Source: SMWC01 sp964466315
GTDB lineage: Bacteria > Pseudomonadota > Gammaproteobacteria > Steroidobacterales > Rariloculaceae
Direction of reading: 5' to 3'
Length of the DNA stretch: 64,000 nucleotides
Assembly: GCA_964466315.1 (NCBI GenBank)
Contig: CAYXNS010000002.1
Location: 62,001 to 126,000, forward strand
Part shown: positions 18,547 through 27,961 of the stretch, piece after piece
Layout: each line of letters starts with the position of its first letter
Position numbering within the stretch: position 1 is the first letter of the stretch
Made by a program: the position numbers and the translations under genes
The notes under the pieces: generated by a model
Database searches by the model: none
Told to the model about the DNA's origin: nothing
What the model saw: only the letters and a program-made list of their open reading frames with translations

Positions 18547-19249
18547 TCACGATGCCAATTCGAGTGATTCTGGACCGGCAGACCGGTTCAGAGAACTCGG
18601 CGGAACATTTCTGACTGACGCAGCGGAACTCTCGAAGCGCCTCGAGGCCGTTCGTGCCCTCGTATTCGACTGGGACGGCGTATTCAACCTTGGGGCCAAA
18701 GGGGAGGGCGCCAGCAGTGGCTTCAGTGAAGCCGATTCCATGGGAACCAACATGCTGCGCTACGGATTGTGGCGGCGCGACGGCGCTCTGCCGATCACGG
18801 CGATCGTCACTGGTGTGGACAACTCGACTGCCGAGAGCTTCGCGAAGCGCGAGCACTTTCATGCCATCTATCGCGGCGTCGCGAATAAAGGGGAGGCAAT
18901 CGATAGGCTCCGTGCTACCTATCAATTGGAGACGACTCAGATCGCATGCATCTTCGACGACATCAACGATCTCGGTATGGCGGCGGAATGTGGGGTGCGG
19001 TTCCTAGTGCACCGCAGCTCGAGCCCGTTGCTGCGGGACTTTGTATCCCGGAACGACTACTGTGACTACATTACGGCCGCGGAGGCGGACGAATTCGCCG
19101 TCCGCGAGTGCGTGGAGCTGATGTTGGGCGTTATGGGCGCATTCGATTCCGTCGTGCGGTCGAGGGCAGCTCACGATGGTGATTACCAGCGTTACTTCAG
19201 TGCCCGCCAGGCGATAGAGACTCAGTTCATGAACGGACCGGAACCATAA
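18527..19249 (+). CDS. KdsC-like HAD phosphatase
   Basis: About 240 aa. Only a TTG start (18527) covers the N-terminus, overlapping the previous gene by 20 bases, so the true start is uncertain. The HAD motifs are present: D48-x-D50-G (FDWDG), ITAIVTG, a Lys in VANKGEAID, and FDDINDLGMA. KdsC removes the phosphate of Kdo 8-phosphate. The N-terminal ~40 and C-terminal ~35 residues exceed classical KdsC (~180 aa), and the loop after motif I (GVFNLGAKGEG) is not the usual VDGVLTDG, so a related acyl-sugar phosphatase is possible. Position between the aldolase/CBS gene and the second waaA supports a Kdo role. Confidence 0.72.
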   Translation: MVKNISNHDANSSDSGPADRFRELGGTFLTDAAELSKRLEAVRALVFDWDGVFNLGAKGEGASSGFSEADSMGTNMLRYGLWRRDGALPITAIVTGVDNSTAESFAKREHFHAIYRGVANKGEAIDRLRATYQLETTQIACIFDDINDLGMAAECGVRFLVHRSSSPLLRDFVSRNDYCDYITAAEADEFAVRECVELMLGVMGAFDSVVRSRAAHDGDYQRYFSARQAIETQFMNGPEP

Positions 19250-19265
19250 CCCGCGGGCCAGGACT

Positions 19266-20579
19266 ATGATGATCTGGTCAATCGCCGTCTACTGTCTACT
19301 GCCGTTCGTGCTTTTCAATCTGCTCTGGCGCGGAGTCCGCTATCCTGCGTATTGGTTCCGCTGGCCCGAACGCTTCGGTTATCTCGACTCGATGCAGGGG
19401 CAGCGGGTCATCTGGATACATGCCGTGTCGGTCGGGGAGGTACGCTCATCGGCAGAGTTGGTCAACGAGCTAACCAGCCGCTACCCGAACCATCGTATCC
19501 TCGTCACGACCATGACGCCGACGGGCTCGAAGCAGGTCCACGAGCTGTTTGGTGGTCGCGTCGGGCATGCTTACGTGCCCTATGACTTTCCGGGTTCAGT
19601 GCGCCGCTTCATGAACAGAGTCGCGCCGGAGTTTGCGGTCGTCGCGGAAACTGAGTTCTGGCCGAATCTATTCAAGGCCTGCCAGGATCGACGCGTCCCG
19701 TTGTTTCTCGTAAACGTACGCTTGTCGCAGGAGTCCCTCAGGGGTTACTTGCGCGTTCCGCGCACGGCGCGTGCGATGATGGAACGGGCGACGCTTATCT
19801 GCGCTCAGACGAATAGCGATGCGCAGCGGCTCAAAAGCCTCGGCGTTTCACGGCCTCGCCTCGAGGTTACCGGTAACCTGAAGTTCGATGCCCCGTTGCC
19901 GGAAACGCTCTTGTCGGCGGCGGTAATCTTGCGGCAGCATTGGGGGGTTGATCGCCCGATTCTCCTAGCGGCGAGCACGCACGGCGGCGAAGAGCGCCGA
20001 ATTCTCGTCGCTTTCCGTGTGCTCCGACAGGTCTATTCGGACCTCCTGCTTGTCGTCGTGCCGCGGCATCCCGAGCGATTTAACTCTGTCGCGCGGCTCT
20101 GCCGGCGGGCGGGTGTGGAGGTCGCGCTTCGCAGCCAGCATCGCGGCGACTTGCCGGCTGGGGTCGGCATCATGGTTGGAGATACCATGGGCGAACTCCA
20201 GCACCTCTATGCTGCGGCGGATATCGCGTTCGTCGGCGGCAGCCTGGTCGGTATCGGGGGGCACAATCTACTGGAACCCTGTGCTGTCGGTGTGCCCGTG
20301 ATCTTCGGCCCACATATGTTTCACTTCGAGGAAATAAGTTCGATGGTCATCGAGTGCGGTGCTGGCAGCCAGGTTTACGATGAGCATGGTCTTGTGGATA
20401 AAGTCGCGATGTATCTGGAGCAGCCTGCGTTGCGCAAGGCTGCGGGGCAGGCCGCTCGCCTGCTCGTGGCGGAGAATCGCGGTGCGGTTGAACGGACTAT
20501 GCAGCTCATATCCGAGTCTCTGCGCTGGGAGAGTCCCGAGCGGGATGCTACGACCTCCGTATCGGCACTCCATGATTGA
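19266..20579 (+). CDS. waaA: Kdo transferase WaaA, second copy
   Basis: 437 aa. The fold and motifs are canonical: an N-terminal hydrophobic anchor, IHAVSVGEVRSSAEL, TTMTPTGSKQV, YVPYDFPGSVRRF, ETEFWPNLF, VTGNLKFDAP, LAASTHGGEE, DTMGELQHLYAAADIAFVGGSL and IGGHNLLEP. It is closer to housekeeping proteobacterial WaaA than the copy at 15299. Two WaaA enzymes in one operon could add Kdo residues sequentially or to different acceptors. It lies 16 bases after the KdsC-like gene and ends four bases before the S1/P1 nuclease gene. Confidence 0.93.
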   Translation: MMIWSIAVYCLLPFVLFNLLWRGVRYPAYWFRWPERFGYLDSMQGQRVIWIHAVSVGEVRSSAELVNELTSRYPNHRILVTTMTPTGSKQVHELFGGRVGHAYVPYDFPGSVRRFMNRVAPEFAVVAETEFWPNLFKACQDRRVPLFLVNVRLSQESLRGYLRVPRTARAMMERATLICAQTNSDAQRLKSLGVSRPRLEVTGNLKFDAPLPETLLSAAVILRQHWGVDRPILLAASTHGGEERRILVAFRVLRQVYSDLLLVVVPRHPERFNSVARLCRRAGVEVALRSQHRGDLPAGVGIMVGDTMGELQHLYAAADIAFVGGSLVGIGGHNLLEPCAVGVPVIFGPHMFHFEEISSMVIECGAGSQVYDEHGLVDKVAMYLEQPALRKAAGQAARLLVAENRGAVERTMQLISESLRWESPERDATTSVSALHD

Positions 20580-20582
20580 TTA

Positions 20583-21443
20583 GTGCCATTGCGGCGAGCG
20601 TCGGCTTCGCGGACAACATACGGGTCAATACTTAGGTCGAGTGCTTTGAATCTCTGTCGTCATACCGCGTGCGTCGTTTTGTGTGCTGCCGCGCCGAACA
20701 CTCACGCTTTCGGCTCTGATGGTCACCGCATCGCGGCGCTCATTGCAGAGCCGTATCTGTGTGCGGCGGCGACGGTCGAGATCGATCGTCTCGGTAATGG
20801 TGATTATCTTACCGAGCTCGGCTTGTGGGCAGATCGGATCCGCACACTGCCGCCCTGGAATGACTCCGGGCCTTGGCACTATATGAATATCGCCGACGGG
20901 GACTTGCTCGAGAATTATCGATCTCCGCCGGAGGGAGATATTCTCTGGGCAATTGCGAACTTTCGCTCGCGTCTGGAGGATACCGGGCTTGCGAGGGAAC
21001 GGCGCGGCGAAGCCTTGAGATTCCTGGTGCACTTCGTCGTGGATTTGCACCAGCCACTGCATGTGGGACGTGACACAGACCGTGGCGGCAACACGATCGA
21101 AGTTTTTCTTGACCGGAAACGGATCACCCTCCACCGTTTCTGGGACACGGAAGCGATCGGCGCAGATGCGTTGCCGGTCGAACGGTTCCTGCGCAACGCG
21201 ATGCCAACTGTCCGGCGACTTGCTGCTGGCCACCGGTCCAGCCCGGCGCGCCAGTGGGCGGCGGAGAGTCTCGCACTCCGCGACGTCGTCTACGCTTTCG
21301 ACGCCGAGACACGGCAGCTCGACGAAAACTATCTCGAGATTGCCGCTGACGTCGTGCAAAAACGCTTAATACAGGCAGGTATACGCCTCGCCGATGAGCT
21401 CAATAGTGCGTTCTGCCCCGAGAGCGCTTCACTCAGTCCGTAG
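20583..21443 (+). CDS. S1/P1-type zinc nuclease, exported
   Basis: 286 aa from a GTG at 20583. The signal sequence probably ends at NTHA before FGSDGHRIAALIAE. Zinc-binding positions of the S1/P1 family follow: DGH, LGLWADRIR, WHYMNIA, FLVHFVVDLHQPLHVGRDTDRGGN and LHRFWDT. The family hydrolyses single-stranded nucleic acids and 3'-nucleotides outside the cytoplasm. Classical members start the mature chain with a Trp whose amino group binds zinc; here the first mature residue would be Phe. The 3' end overlaps the convergent permease gene by 15 bases. Confidence 0.85.
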   Translation: MPLRRASASRTTYGSILRSSALNLCRHTACVVLCAAAPNTHAFGSDGHRIAALIAEPYLCAAATVEIDRLGNGDYLTELGLWADRIRTLPPWNDSGPWHYMNIADGDLLENYRSPPEGDILWAIANFRSRLEDTGLARERRGEALRFLVHFVVDLHQPLHVGRDTDRGGNTIEVFLDRKRITLHRFWDTEAIGADALPVERFLRNAMPTVRRLAAGHRSSPARQWAAESLALRDVVYAFDAETRQLDENYLEIAADVVQKRLIQAGIRLADELNSAFCPESASLSP

Positions 21444-22628
21444 CGCTTCCAACGGCTCCAGCACTGCAGCACGGTGTGCCGGAAGCACACCGGCGATCAA
21501 TCCGATTACGATCGCAATCGCTTCAGCGAGTACGACGTAGCCGGGCGCGACGTCAGCAGGCATCGCGGGAATAATCAGACGGACTACTGCCACGATGCTA
21601 AGACCGGCAGCCAGGCCGGCGAATCCGCCCATACCTGCGAGTAGGACAGCTTCGCCGAGGAATAGCTGCGAGATGCGGTTTCGCTCGGCGCCGACCGCAC
21701 GAAGAAGCCCGATCTCCGGCGTGCGTTCGCGCACCGCAATCGTCATGATCGTGAAGATGCCGACACCACCGACCAGGAGCGAGATTCCGCCGAGCGCGGC
21801 GACGCCGAATGTCAGTACGCCGATGATGGACCCGAGCACATCGAGCATTTGTTGCTGACTGATGATCGTGAAGTCCTCGCCGCCATGACGCGCGAGCAGA
21901 ATCCGCTCGATGCCGGCAATGACTTCGTCCACGGATGCGCCGTCGTCATAGAGAATATCGATCTCGTGTAGACCTTCGCGGTTGAACAGCGCGAGACCGC
22001 TCGCGGCGGGTATGTAGATAGTGTCATCGAGATCGATTCCGAGCATATCGCCCTTTGACTCCATGACGCCGACTACGCGGTAACGATCGCCGCCAACCCG
22101 GATTCTGTCATTGAGTGGATTGGCTGATCCATATAGCTCGGAGTAGACGAGTGACCCCAGAACGACGACGGCGCGCGGGCGCTCCAGATCATCTTCGGGC
22201 AGGAAACTACCGCGTGACACATTGAATTTGAACGCCCGGTCGAACTCCGGGCCCACGGCAAAAACATTGACCGTGCGTTCGCGCCCACGTGCTTCGACCG
22301 ACGCGGCTCCCGAGACTGCGGGAACCGAGTGCAAGACATACGGGGCTCGCATTAGCGCTTCAGCATCCTGCAGGCTCAGAGGTCTGACCGAGTTGAATAC
22401 GCCGGCGGAGATCCCGAGCGTATTCGCTTTGCCGGGCTGTATCCCGATCGTGTTAGTTCCGAACTGAGTGAACTGTTCGACGATGTACCTATTGACGCCC
22501 ACACCGATTGATGTCAGCGACACGACTGCCATGACGCCGATACCGATCCCCAATGCCGTCAAACCACTGCGCATGCGATGCGCCAGCACCGATTGGGCCG
22601 TGAAAAGAACGATGTCTCTAGCGAGCAT
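21429..22628 (-). CDS. MacB-type ABC transporter permease (second)
   Basis: 399 aa. MacB_PCD plus FtsX architecture: TM1 near residues 20-42 (MRSGLTALGIGIGVMAVVSL), a ~230-residue periplasmic domain, then three C-terminal helices including GGISLLVGGVGIFTIMTIAVRERTPEIGLLRAVGA, a signature loop that contacts the ATPase. It is the last gene of the exporter operon, six bases after the paralogous permease. Two separate permeases suggest a heterodimer rather than the MacB homodimer with fused ATPase. Confidence 0.9.
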   Translation of the reverse strand: MLARDIVLFTAQSVLAHRMRSGLTALGIGIGVMAVVSLTSIGVGVNRYIVEQFTQFGTNTIGIQPGKANTLGISAGVFNSVRPLSLQDAEALMRAPYVLHSVPAVSGAASVEARGRERTVNVFAVGPEFDRAFKFNVSRGSFLPEDDLERPRAVVVLGSLVYSELYGSANPLNDRIRVGGDRYRVVGVMESKGDMLGIDLDDTIYIPAASGLALFNREGLHEIDILYDDGASVDEVIAGIERILLARHGGEDFTIISQQQMLDVLGSIIGVLTFGVAALGGISLLVGGVGIFTIMTIAVRERTPEIGLLRAVGAERNRISQLFLGEAVLLAGMGGFAGLAAGLSIVAVVRLIIPAMPADVAPGYVVLAEAIAIVIGLIAGVLPAHRAAVLEPLEALRTE

Positions 22629-22634
22629 GATTAG

Positions 22635-23846
22635 TTATCGCCCCGTGAGAGCCAGCACCGGGTCGAGGTAGGCGGCACGGCGTGCCGGTAGAATACTGAA
22701 TAGCAGCCCACTCGCCACTGCGATGCTCACGGCTGCCACCATGGCCCAGGTGGGCGCCGCGAAGTCGAGTATTGGGAAGACGACACTCATTAGCGCCGCC
22801 CCGGCGTTGCCAATAAGTAGCCCCAGCAGTGCGCCGACGAATGACAGGTAGACGGCTTCGGTCAGAAACAGGATGACGATATGGCGTCGTTTCGCGCCCA
22901 GCGCCCTCAGCAGCCCGATCTCTCTGGTGCGTTGACTGACGGCAACGAGCATCACGTTCATGATCAGGACACCAGCGACGAACAGACTGATTGCCGCGAT
23001 GCCGGCCAATCCCATGGTGATCATGTCGAATATCGATTCGAACGTCGAGAGCACGGCGTCCTGGGTAACGACGGTGATGTCTTCCTCGCCCTGGTGACGG
23101 GCTTTGATGATCTCGATGATGTCCCGCCGCGCCGGTTGTATGGCTTCCTGGCTGACGGCTTCGGCCAGGATCCGGAATATACCGGGCGCGTTGAAGAGCT
23201 GCTGCGCGCTCGCGACGGGCAGGATGACCAACTCATCGGTGTTGAACGGTCCGGTGATGCCCGCTTGGGCCAACACACCGGTCACACGGCAGCGTGTGTC
23301 GCCGATACGCAGCCATTGACCGAGCGGATCCGTACTGCCGAAGAACTCCGTACGGACGACGCTGCCCATCACGCACACGGGTGTCGCGACGTCCATGTCG
23401 ATCTCCGGCAGGAAACGGCCGAGCTGCATCGTCCAATGTTGGACCTCAAGCATTTCTGTCGTCGTGCCGAGCACGGTGATCTCTCGCTCACGCTCGCGCC
23501 ACGATGCGTTGCCGCTGCCGACGACTACGGGCGCCACCTGCGCGATGCGCGGGCTGCGCTCGACGGCCATAGCGTCATCGAGGGTCAGGTCTCGGGCGGT
23601 CTCGCCGATAATCATGCCCGTGCCCCCGCCGCCGGCCGTCTCCGCTTTACCGGGTAGTACCACCAATAGATGAGTGCCCAGGGCGGCGAATTCGCCCGTA
23701 ACGTAACGGCGTGCGCCTTCGCCGACCGCCGTCAACAACACAACCGCGGTGACGCCGATCGAGACCGCCAGCAGCAGCATGGACGTCCGCAGCGGGTAAC
23801 GCCGGATCGCCTGAAATGCAAGTTTTGAGGTATCGAATGGTTTCAT
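22635..23846 (-). CDS. MacB-type ABC transporter permease (first)
   Basis: 403 aa. Its layout matches the adjacent permease: TM1 near residues 20-42, MacB-like periplasmic domain, and a C-terminal FtsX domain with NVMLVAVSQRTREIGLLRALGAKRRHI. The ATG overlaps the ATPase stop by four bases. In such tripartite exporters the periplasmic domains couple ATP hydrolysis to substrate transfer through the adaptor. Substrates range from macrolides to lipoproteins and peptides; this sequence alone does not say which. Confidence 0.9.
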   Translation of the reverse strand: MKPFDTSKLAFQAIRRYPLRTSMLLLAVSIGVTAVVLLTAVGEGARRYVTGEFAALGTHLLVVLPGKAETAGGGGTGMIIGETARDLTLDDAMAVERSPRIAQVAPVVVGSGNASWREREREITVLGTTTEMLEVQHWTMQLGRFLPEIDMDVATPVCVMGSVVRTEFFGSTDPLGQWLRIGDTRCRVTGVLAQAGITGPFNTDELVILPVASAQQLFNAPGIFRILAEAVSQEAIQPARRDIIEIIKARHQGEEDITVVTQDAVLSTFESIFDMITMGLAGIAAISLFVAGVLIMNVMLVAVSQRTREIGLLRALGAKRRHIVILFLTEAVYLSFVGALLGLLIGNAGAALMSVVFPILDFAAPTWAMVAAVSIAVASGLLFSILPARRAAYLDPVLALTGR

Positions 23847-24523
23847 CGCGCTGCTGCACTGTCGTCTTTGATGATTTTTCCGTCCTGCATCAGTAGATGA
23901 CGGTGAGCTCGTCGCCCGATGTCCGGGTCGTGGGTAACGACCATGAGGCTGATTCCATCCCGATTTAGTTGTTCGATGATCTCGATGACCTCGCCGCTGG
24001 ATCGAGAGTCCAGATTACCGGTCGGCTCATCGGCCAGGAGTAAACCGGGTTTCATGACGATCGCGCGTCCGATCGCGACGCGCTGCCGCTCGCCGCCGGA
24101 GAGTTGATCAGGCCGATGACCCAGCCGGGACCCGAGGCCCACCGACTCGAGCACTTCGCGCGCGCGTTCCCGGCGTGCTGCGACAGGTGTCCCCGCCAGT
24201 AGCAGCGGCAACTCCACATTCTCGAGCGCGCTCAATCGAGGTATCAGATGAAAAGACTGAAATATAAAGCCGATATGCTGCTGACGTTGTTCGGCCAATG
24301 CGTTGTCGTCGAGACTGGAGACGTCCGCGTCGTCGAGCCAGTAAGTTCCTGAGGTGGCGCGGTCCAAAAGCCCCAAGATATTCAATAGCGTGGATTTACC
24401 GGATCCCGACGGCCCCATGACGGATATGTATTCGCCGGGCGCGATCTCGAGATCGGCGTGATCCAAAGCGTGCACGACCTGGTCCCCAACCTGGAAATCG
24501 CGGCAGAGGCTCTCCAGCCGCAT
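23843..24523 (-). CDS. ABC transporter ATPase, MacB/LolD type
   Basis: 226 aa from the ATG at 24523 (MRLESL), seven bases after the adaptor's stop; an upstream in-frame start at 24556 would overlap that gene. Walker A is GPSGSGKST, the Q-loop FIFQSFHLIPRL, the signature LSGGERQRVAIGRA, Walker B LLLADEPTGNLD and the H-loop VVTHD. It energises the two permeases encoded just downstream. Confidence 0.94.
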   Translation of the reverse strand: MRLESLCRDFQVGDQVVHALDHADLEIAPGEYISVMGPSGSGKSTLLNILGLLDRATSGTYWLDDADVSSLDDNALAEQRQQHIGFIFQSFHLIPRLSALENVELPLLLAGTPVAARRERAREVLESVGLGSRLGHRPDQLSGGERQRVAIGRAIVMKPGLLLADEPTGNLDSRSSGEVIEIIEQLNRDGISLMVVTHDPDIGRRAHRHLLMQDGKIIKDDSAAAR

Positions 24524-24530
24524 TATTGAG

Positions 24531-25658
24531 TTACTCGAGGCTGGCTGCAGCGCCATCCTCTACACCTTCGCGATCGATGAAGCTAACTACGTGCTCGCCA
24601 GCGCGTAGGCCCCGAGTAATCGCGGTGTATTCCCAGTTCGAGATCCCGGCTTCGATCTCGCGAAGCTCGAGCCGGCCGAGCGTCTCGTCGTAGACGTAGA
24701 CCTGATTCCCATCCACAATCACCGAAGTCGGCACGCGCACGGCGTCATCCTCGCTGGCGAGCAGAATTTCGACGTCGGCGCTGTAGCCGGGCAGCAATTC
24801 GCCCTTGTCGGGATCGTCGATCTCGGCCTCGATCTCGACGGTGCGCGCCTGTTTCTCGATGTCCAGCACATAGGGGGCAATGCGCCTGACATGCCCGGAG
24901 AAGGTTCGCTCGGAAAAAGCGTCGAGACTGATACGGGCGGGAAGGCCTTCTCGCACGGCCGGTGCGTCCACCTCATCGATCGGTGCGCTGATGTAGAGGC
25001 AGCTCGAGTCGATCAGATCGACCGTCGGAGGCGTCGGGATACCCACGGGCGAAGGCGTCACGAATTCACCGAGTTCGCCGTTGATCTCGGCAATGACCCC
25101 CGGGAACGGTGCGTAGAGCTGTGTGCGCTCCAATGCGGCTTCCGTTACTTCGATTCTCGCCACGGCGACACGAGCGCTGGCTTCCGCGGCTGTGCAGGCC
25201 GCGGCACTGGACTCGGCGATGCCGACGGCACGATCGGTGTCCTCTTCAGATGCCAGCCCGTCTTCGAGGAGCGTCATCAGGCGGTTAGCTTCTCGCCGGG
25301 CAAAATCGGCGATGATACAGGCCTCACCGGCACGAGACTCGGCTGCCGTCGCATCCTGCTCCACAAGGCGTAGCTCGGCCCGGATATCGTCATTCCATAG
25401 CTCGAGAAGAAGTTGCCCTGCATCGACCTTGTCGCCGTTCGCGACCGGTAGCTGCACGATCTGTCCACCAACAGCCGGTGAGAGGCCAGCCCGCCGACAC
25501 GCATCGACCGTCCCGGCTCGCGTGTTGCTTACGGTCGCGGATACTGGGCCTCGCTCGACGGTGAAGATGCCGACCGAGATGGGCTTCGGCCGCGTGAAGT
25601 ACCATCCCCCCGCGGCGACAGCGACGACTAAACTGATGATGATGGCGAATCGTTTCAT
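24531..25658 (-). CDS. periplasmic adaptor (HlyD/MacA-type) of ABC exporter
   Basis: 375 aa. An N-terminal membrane anchor (residues ~4-20) is followed by the barrel-sandwich start (VSATVSNTRAGTVDA), a lipoyl half (GDKVDAGQLLLELWNDDIRAEL), a long coiled-coil hairpin (~90-170) and FPGVIAEINGELGEF. It bridges the permeases to an outer membrane channel such as TolC; none is encoded here. First gene of the exporter block, starting 10 bases after trxB ends. Confidence 0.9.
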   Translation of the reverse strand: MKRFAIIISLVVAVAAGGWYFTRPKPISVGIFTVERGPVSATVSNTRAGTVDACRRAGLSPAVGGQIVQLPVANGDKVDAGQLLLELWNDDIRAELRLVEQDATAAESRAGEACIIADFARREANRLMTLLEDGLASEEDTDRAVGIAESSAAACTAAEASARVAVARIEVTEAALERTQLYAPFPGVIAEINGELGEFVTPSPVGIPTPPTVDLIDSSCLYISAPIDEVDAPAVREGLPARISLDAFSERTFSGHVRRIAPYVLDIEKQARTVEIEAEIDDPDKGELLPGYSADVEILLASEDDAVRVPTSVIVDGNQVYVYDETLGRLELREIEAGISNWEYTAITRGLRAGEHVVSFIDREGVEDGAAASLE

Positions 25659-25668
25659 CGTGGTACGG

Positions 25669-26619
25669 TCACTCTACTCCAGCCAGGTAGCGCTCTGCAT
25701 CCAGGGCCGCCATACAGCCCGAACCTGCTGAGGTTACGGCCTGTCGATAGATCGGATCGGCGACATCGCCCGCCGCAAATACTCCGTCGATACTGGTCCC
25801 GGTCGCGTAGTCGTGGCCATTCTGACTCACGACGATGTATCCGCTCTCCATCGCAAGCTGTCCCTGGAAGATTCCGGTATTCGGTGTGTGCCCGATCGCA
25901 ACAAAGACGCCTTGCACGGGGATCTCCTCTGTTCCTTCGCCCTGGGCTTCCTTGATCCGGATGCCCGTAACGCCGTTATCGTCGCCGAGAACCTCATCCA
26001 GGACACGATTCCATTGAATGGTCACGTTGCCGTCCTTTGCCTTGTCGAGTAGACGGTTAGTCAATATCTTCTCGGAGCGAAGCTCATCCCGGCGGTGAAC
26101 GACCGTGACTTCGGACGCGATATTGGAGAGGTACAACGCTTCTTCGACGGCAGTATTGCCACCTCCGATTACGGCGACCGGCCGCTCCTTGAAAAAGAAA
26201 CCATCGCAGGTAGCGCACGCCGATACGCCTTTACCCTTGAAGGCCTCTTCCGAAGGAAGGCCGAGGTATCTGACGGACGCACCCGTGCCGATGATGAGCG
26301 CGTCGCAGGTGTATTCGCCGCTGTCGCCGGTGAGCCGAAACGGCCGCTGTCCCAGGTCCACGGCATTGATATGGTCATAGATGAGCCGCGTGCCGAATTT
26401 CTCGGCGTGGCGCCTCATTCGTTCCATGAGATCCGGTCCCTGGACGCCGTCCTCGTCGCCTGGCCAGTTATCGACATCCGTCGTCGTCGTCATCTGGCCG
26501 CCGACCTCGATGCCGGTGATAATGATGGGGTCCAATGCGGCGCGAGCGGAATAAACGGCCGCCGTATACCCAGCGGGACCGGATCCCAGGATGATGAGTC
26601 GATGGTGTTCGGTCGTCAT
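25669..26619 (-). CDS. trxB: thioredoxin reductase
   Basis: 316 aa. FAD-binding ILGSGPAGYTAAVYSARA, redox pair C135-A-T-C138-D, NADPH-binding VIGGGNTAVEEALYLS followed by VVHRRDELRSEK, and the C-terminal FAD motif GVFAAGDV. It transfers electrons from NADPH to thioredoxin. The length and HRRDELR segment are those of the low-molecular-weight bacterial enzyme. It diverges from metK across a 150-base region. Confidence 0.95.
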   Translation of the reverse strand: MTTEHHRLIILGSGPAGYTAAVYSARAALDPIIITGIEVGGQMTTTTDVDNWPGDEDGVQGPDLMERMRRHAEKFGTRLIYDHINAVDLGQRPFRLTGDSGEYTCDALIIGTGASVRYLGLPSEEAFKGKGVSACATCDGFFFKERPVAVIGGGNTAVEEALYLSNIASEVTVVHRRDELRSEKILTNRLLDKAKDGNVTIQWNRVLDEVLGDDNGVTGIRIKEAQGEGTEEIPVQGVFVAIGHTPNTGIFQGQLAMESGYIVVSQNGHDYATGTSIDGVFAAGDVADPIYRQAVTSAGSGCMAALDAERYLAGVE

Positions 26620-26721
26620 AATGCCTCCTTGCGCCGATATGGTAGTGGAGCAAGGCGTCGAAGTCAGGCGTCAGTTGCGCGAGGTTATTAATTTGGGCAA
26701 TCTGCCTTTTTTCAATGGGCG

Positions 26722-26760
26722 CTGGCCCGTAAACTTACCGTCCCGTATTACCGCCAGGAG
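26722..26760 (+). promoter_or_regulatory. candidate hairpin overlapping the metK ribosome binding site
   Basis: CTGGC (26722-26726) can pair with GCCAG (26753-26757), enclosing 26 bases. The 3' arm overlaps the AGGAG Shine-Dalgarno sequence at 26756-26760, nine bases before the metK ATG. Such an arrangement could allow translational control. It does not match the SAM or SAH riboswitch cores I know, and a five-pair stem can arise by chance. Confidence 0.2.
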
Positions 26761-26769
26761 CCAGATTCA

Positions 26770-27930
26770 ATGGCAAGCAGCTATCTCTTTACGTCGGAAT
26801 CGGTGTCGGAGGGGCATCCCGATAAGATGTGCGATCAGATTTCCGATGCGGTGCTCGACTGCGCGCTGGCGGAGGATCCAGCGGCGCGCGTTGCCTGCGA
26901 GACGCTTACCAAGACGGGGCTCGTCATGGTGGCCGGGGAAATAACCACGACGGCACATGTCGATGTGGAGAAACTCGTTCGAGAGGTTGTGCTCGATATC
27001 GGCTACGACAATGCGGATGTCGGATTCAACGGCAACGACTGCCGCGTCATCGACGAACTGGGCGAGCAGTCACCGGATATCGCTCAGGGCGTGGATCGGG
27101 TCGCCCCGGAGGAGCAGGGCGCCGGCGATCAGGGATTGATGTTCGGTTATGCGAGCAACGAGACCGAGGCGCTAATGCCGGCGCCGATCATGTATGCGCA
27201 CCGCCTCGTCGAGCGGCAGGCGCAGGTCAGAAAGGCGGGCGAGATTTCATGGCTGCGCCCTGACGCCAAGAGCCAGGTGACGTTCCGCTACGAAGACGAA
27301 CGGCCCGTGTCAGTGGATGCTGTCGTCTTGTCGACCCAGCACGATCCGGATGTCTCGCAGGGCGATCTCAGGGAAGCCGTCATGGAGAGCATCATCAAGC
27401 CGGTGCTACCCGAGAAGTGGTTAAGCGCCGAAACCAAGTATCACATCAACCCGACAGGACGCTTCGTTATCGGCGGGCCTGCCGGAGACTGCGGTCTCAC
27501 GGGCCGCAAGATCATCGTGGACACCTACGGCGGCATAGCTCGGCATGGTGGCGGCGCGTTTTCCGGGAAGGACCCCTCCAAAGTCGACCGCTCTGCCGCC
27601 TATGCTGCACGGTATGTCGCCAAGAATATCGTCGCCGCCGGTTTGGCGGATCGCTGTGAGATTCAGGCCTCCTACGCGATCGGCGTCGCCGAACCGACCT
27701 CGGTCATGGTGCAGACTTTCGGCACTCACAAGGTCGCGGAGGATCGGATCGCGGTGCTGGTCCGGGAGCATTTCGACCTTAGACCCTATGGAATACTGCA
27801 GATGCTCGACCTGTTACGCCCGATCTATCGGCAGACGGCAGCCTATGGTCACTTCGGCCGTATCGAAGAAGGTTTTTCCTGGGAAAGCACGTCGAAGGCA
27901 GAAGCGTTGAAAGTGGACGCAGCCGCTTAA
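26770..27930 (+). CDS. metK: S-adenosylmethionine synthetase
   Basis: 386 aa. Signatures are SESVSEGHPDKMCDQISDA, the ATP loop GAGDQGLMFGYA, and the P-loop-like GGGAFSGKDPSKVDRSAAY. It forms SAM from methionine and ATP. The start has AGGAG nine bases upstream. It is the first of three co-directional genes (metK, nucleoside kinase, ahcY) that make SAM and clear the by-products S-adenosylhomocysteine and adenosine. Confidence 0.97.
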   Translation: MASSYLFTSESVSEGHPDKMCDQISDAVLDCALAEDPAARVACETLTKTGLVMVAGEITTTAHVDVEKLVREVVLDIGYDNADVGFNGNDCRVIDELGEQSPDIAQGVDRVAPEEQGAGDQGLMFGYASNETEALMPAPIMYAHRLVERQAQVRKAGEISWLRPDAKSQVTFRYEDERPVSVDAVVLSTQHDPDVSQGDLREAVMESIIKPVLPEKWLSAETKYHINPTGRFVIGGPAGDCGLTGRKIIVDTYGGIARHGGGAFSGKDPSKVDRSAAYAARYVAKNIVAAGLADRCEIQASYAIGVAEPTSVMVQTFGTHKVAEDRIAVLVREHFDLRPYGILQMLDLLRPIYRQTAAYGHFGRIEEGFSWESTSKAEALKVDAAA

Positions 27931-27961
27931 GCTAACATCTCCCTACCAGCAAGGATCCGTT

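Noticed and set aside
26620..26769. Known SAM or SAH riboswitch before metK
   Set aside because: No core sequence of the SAM-I, SAM-II or SAH classes was found; only a short hairpin at the RBS is supported.
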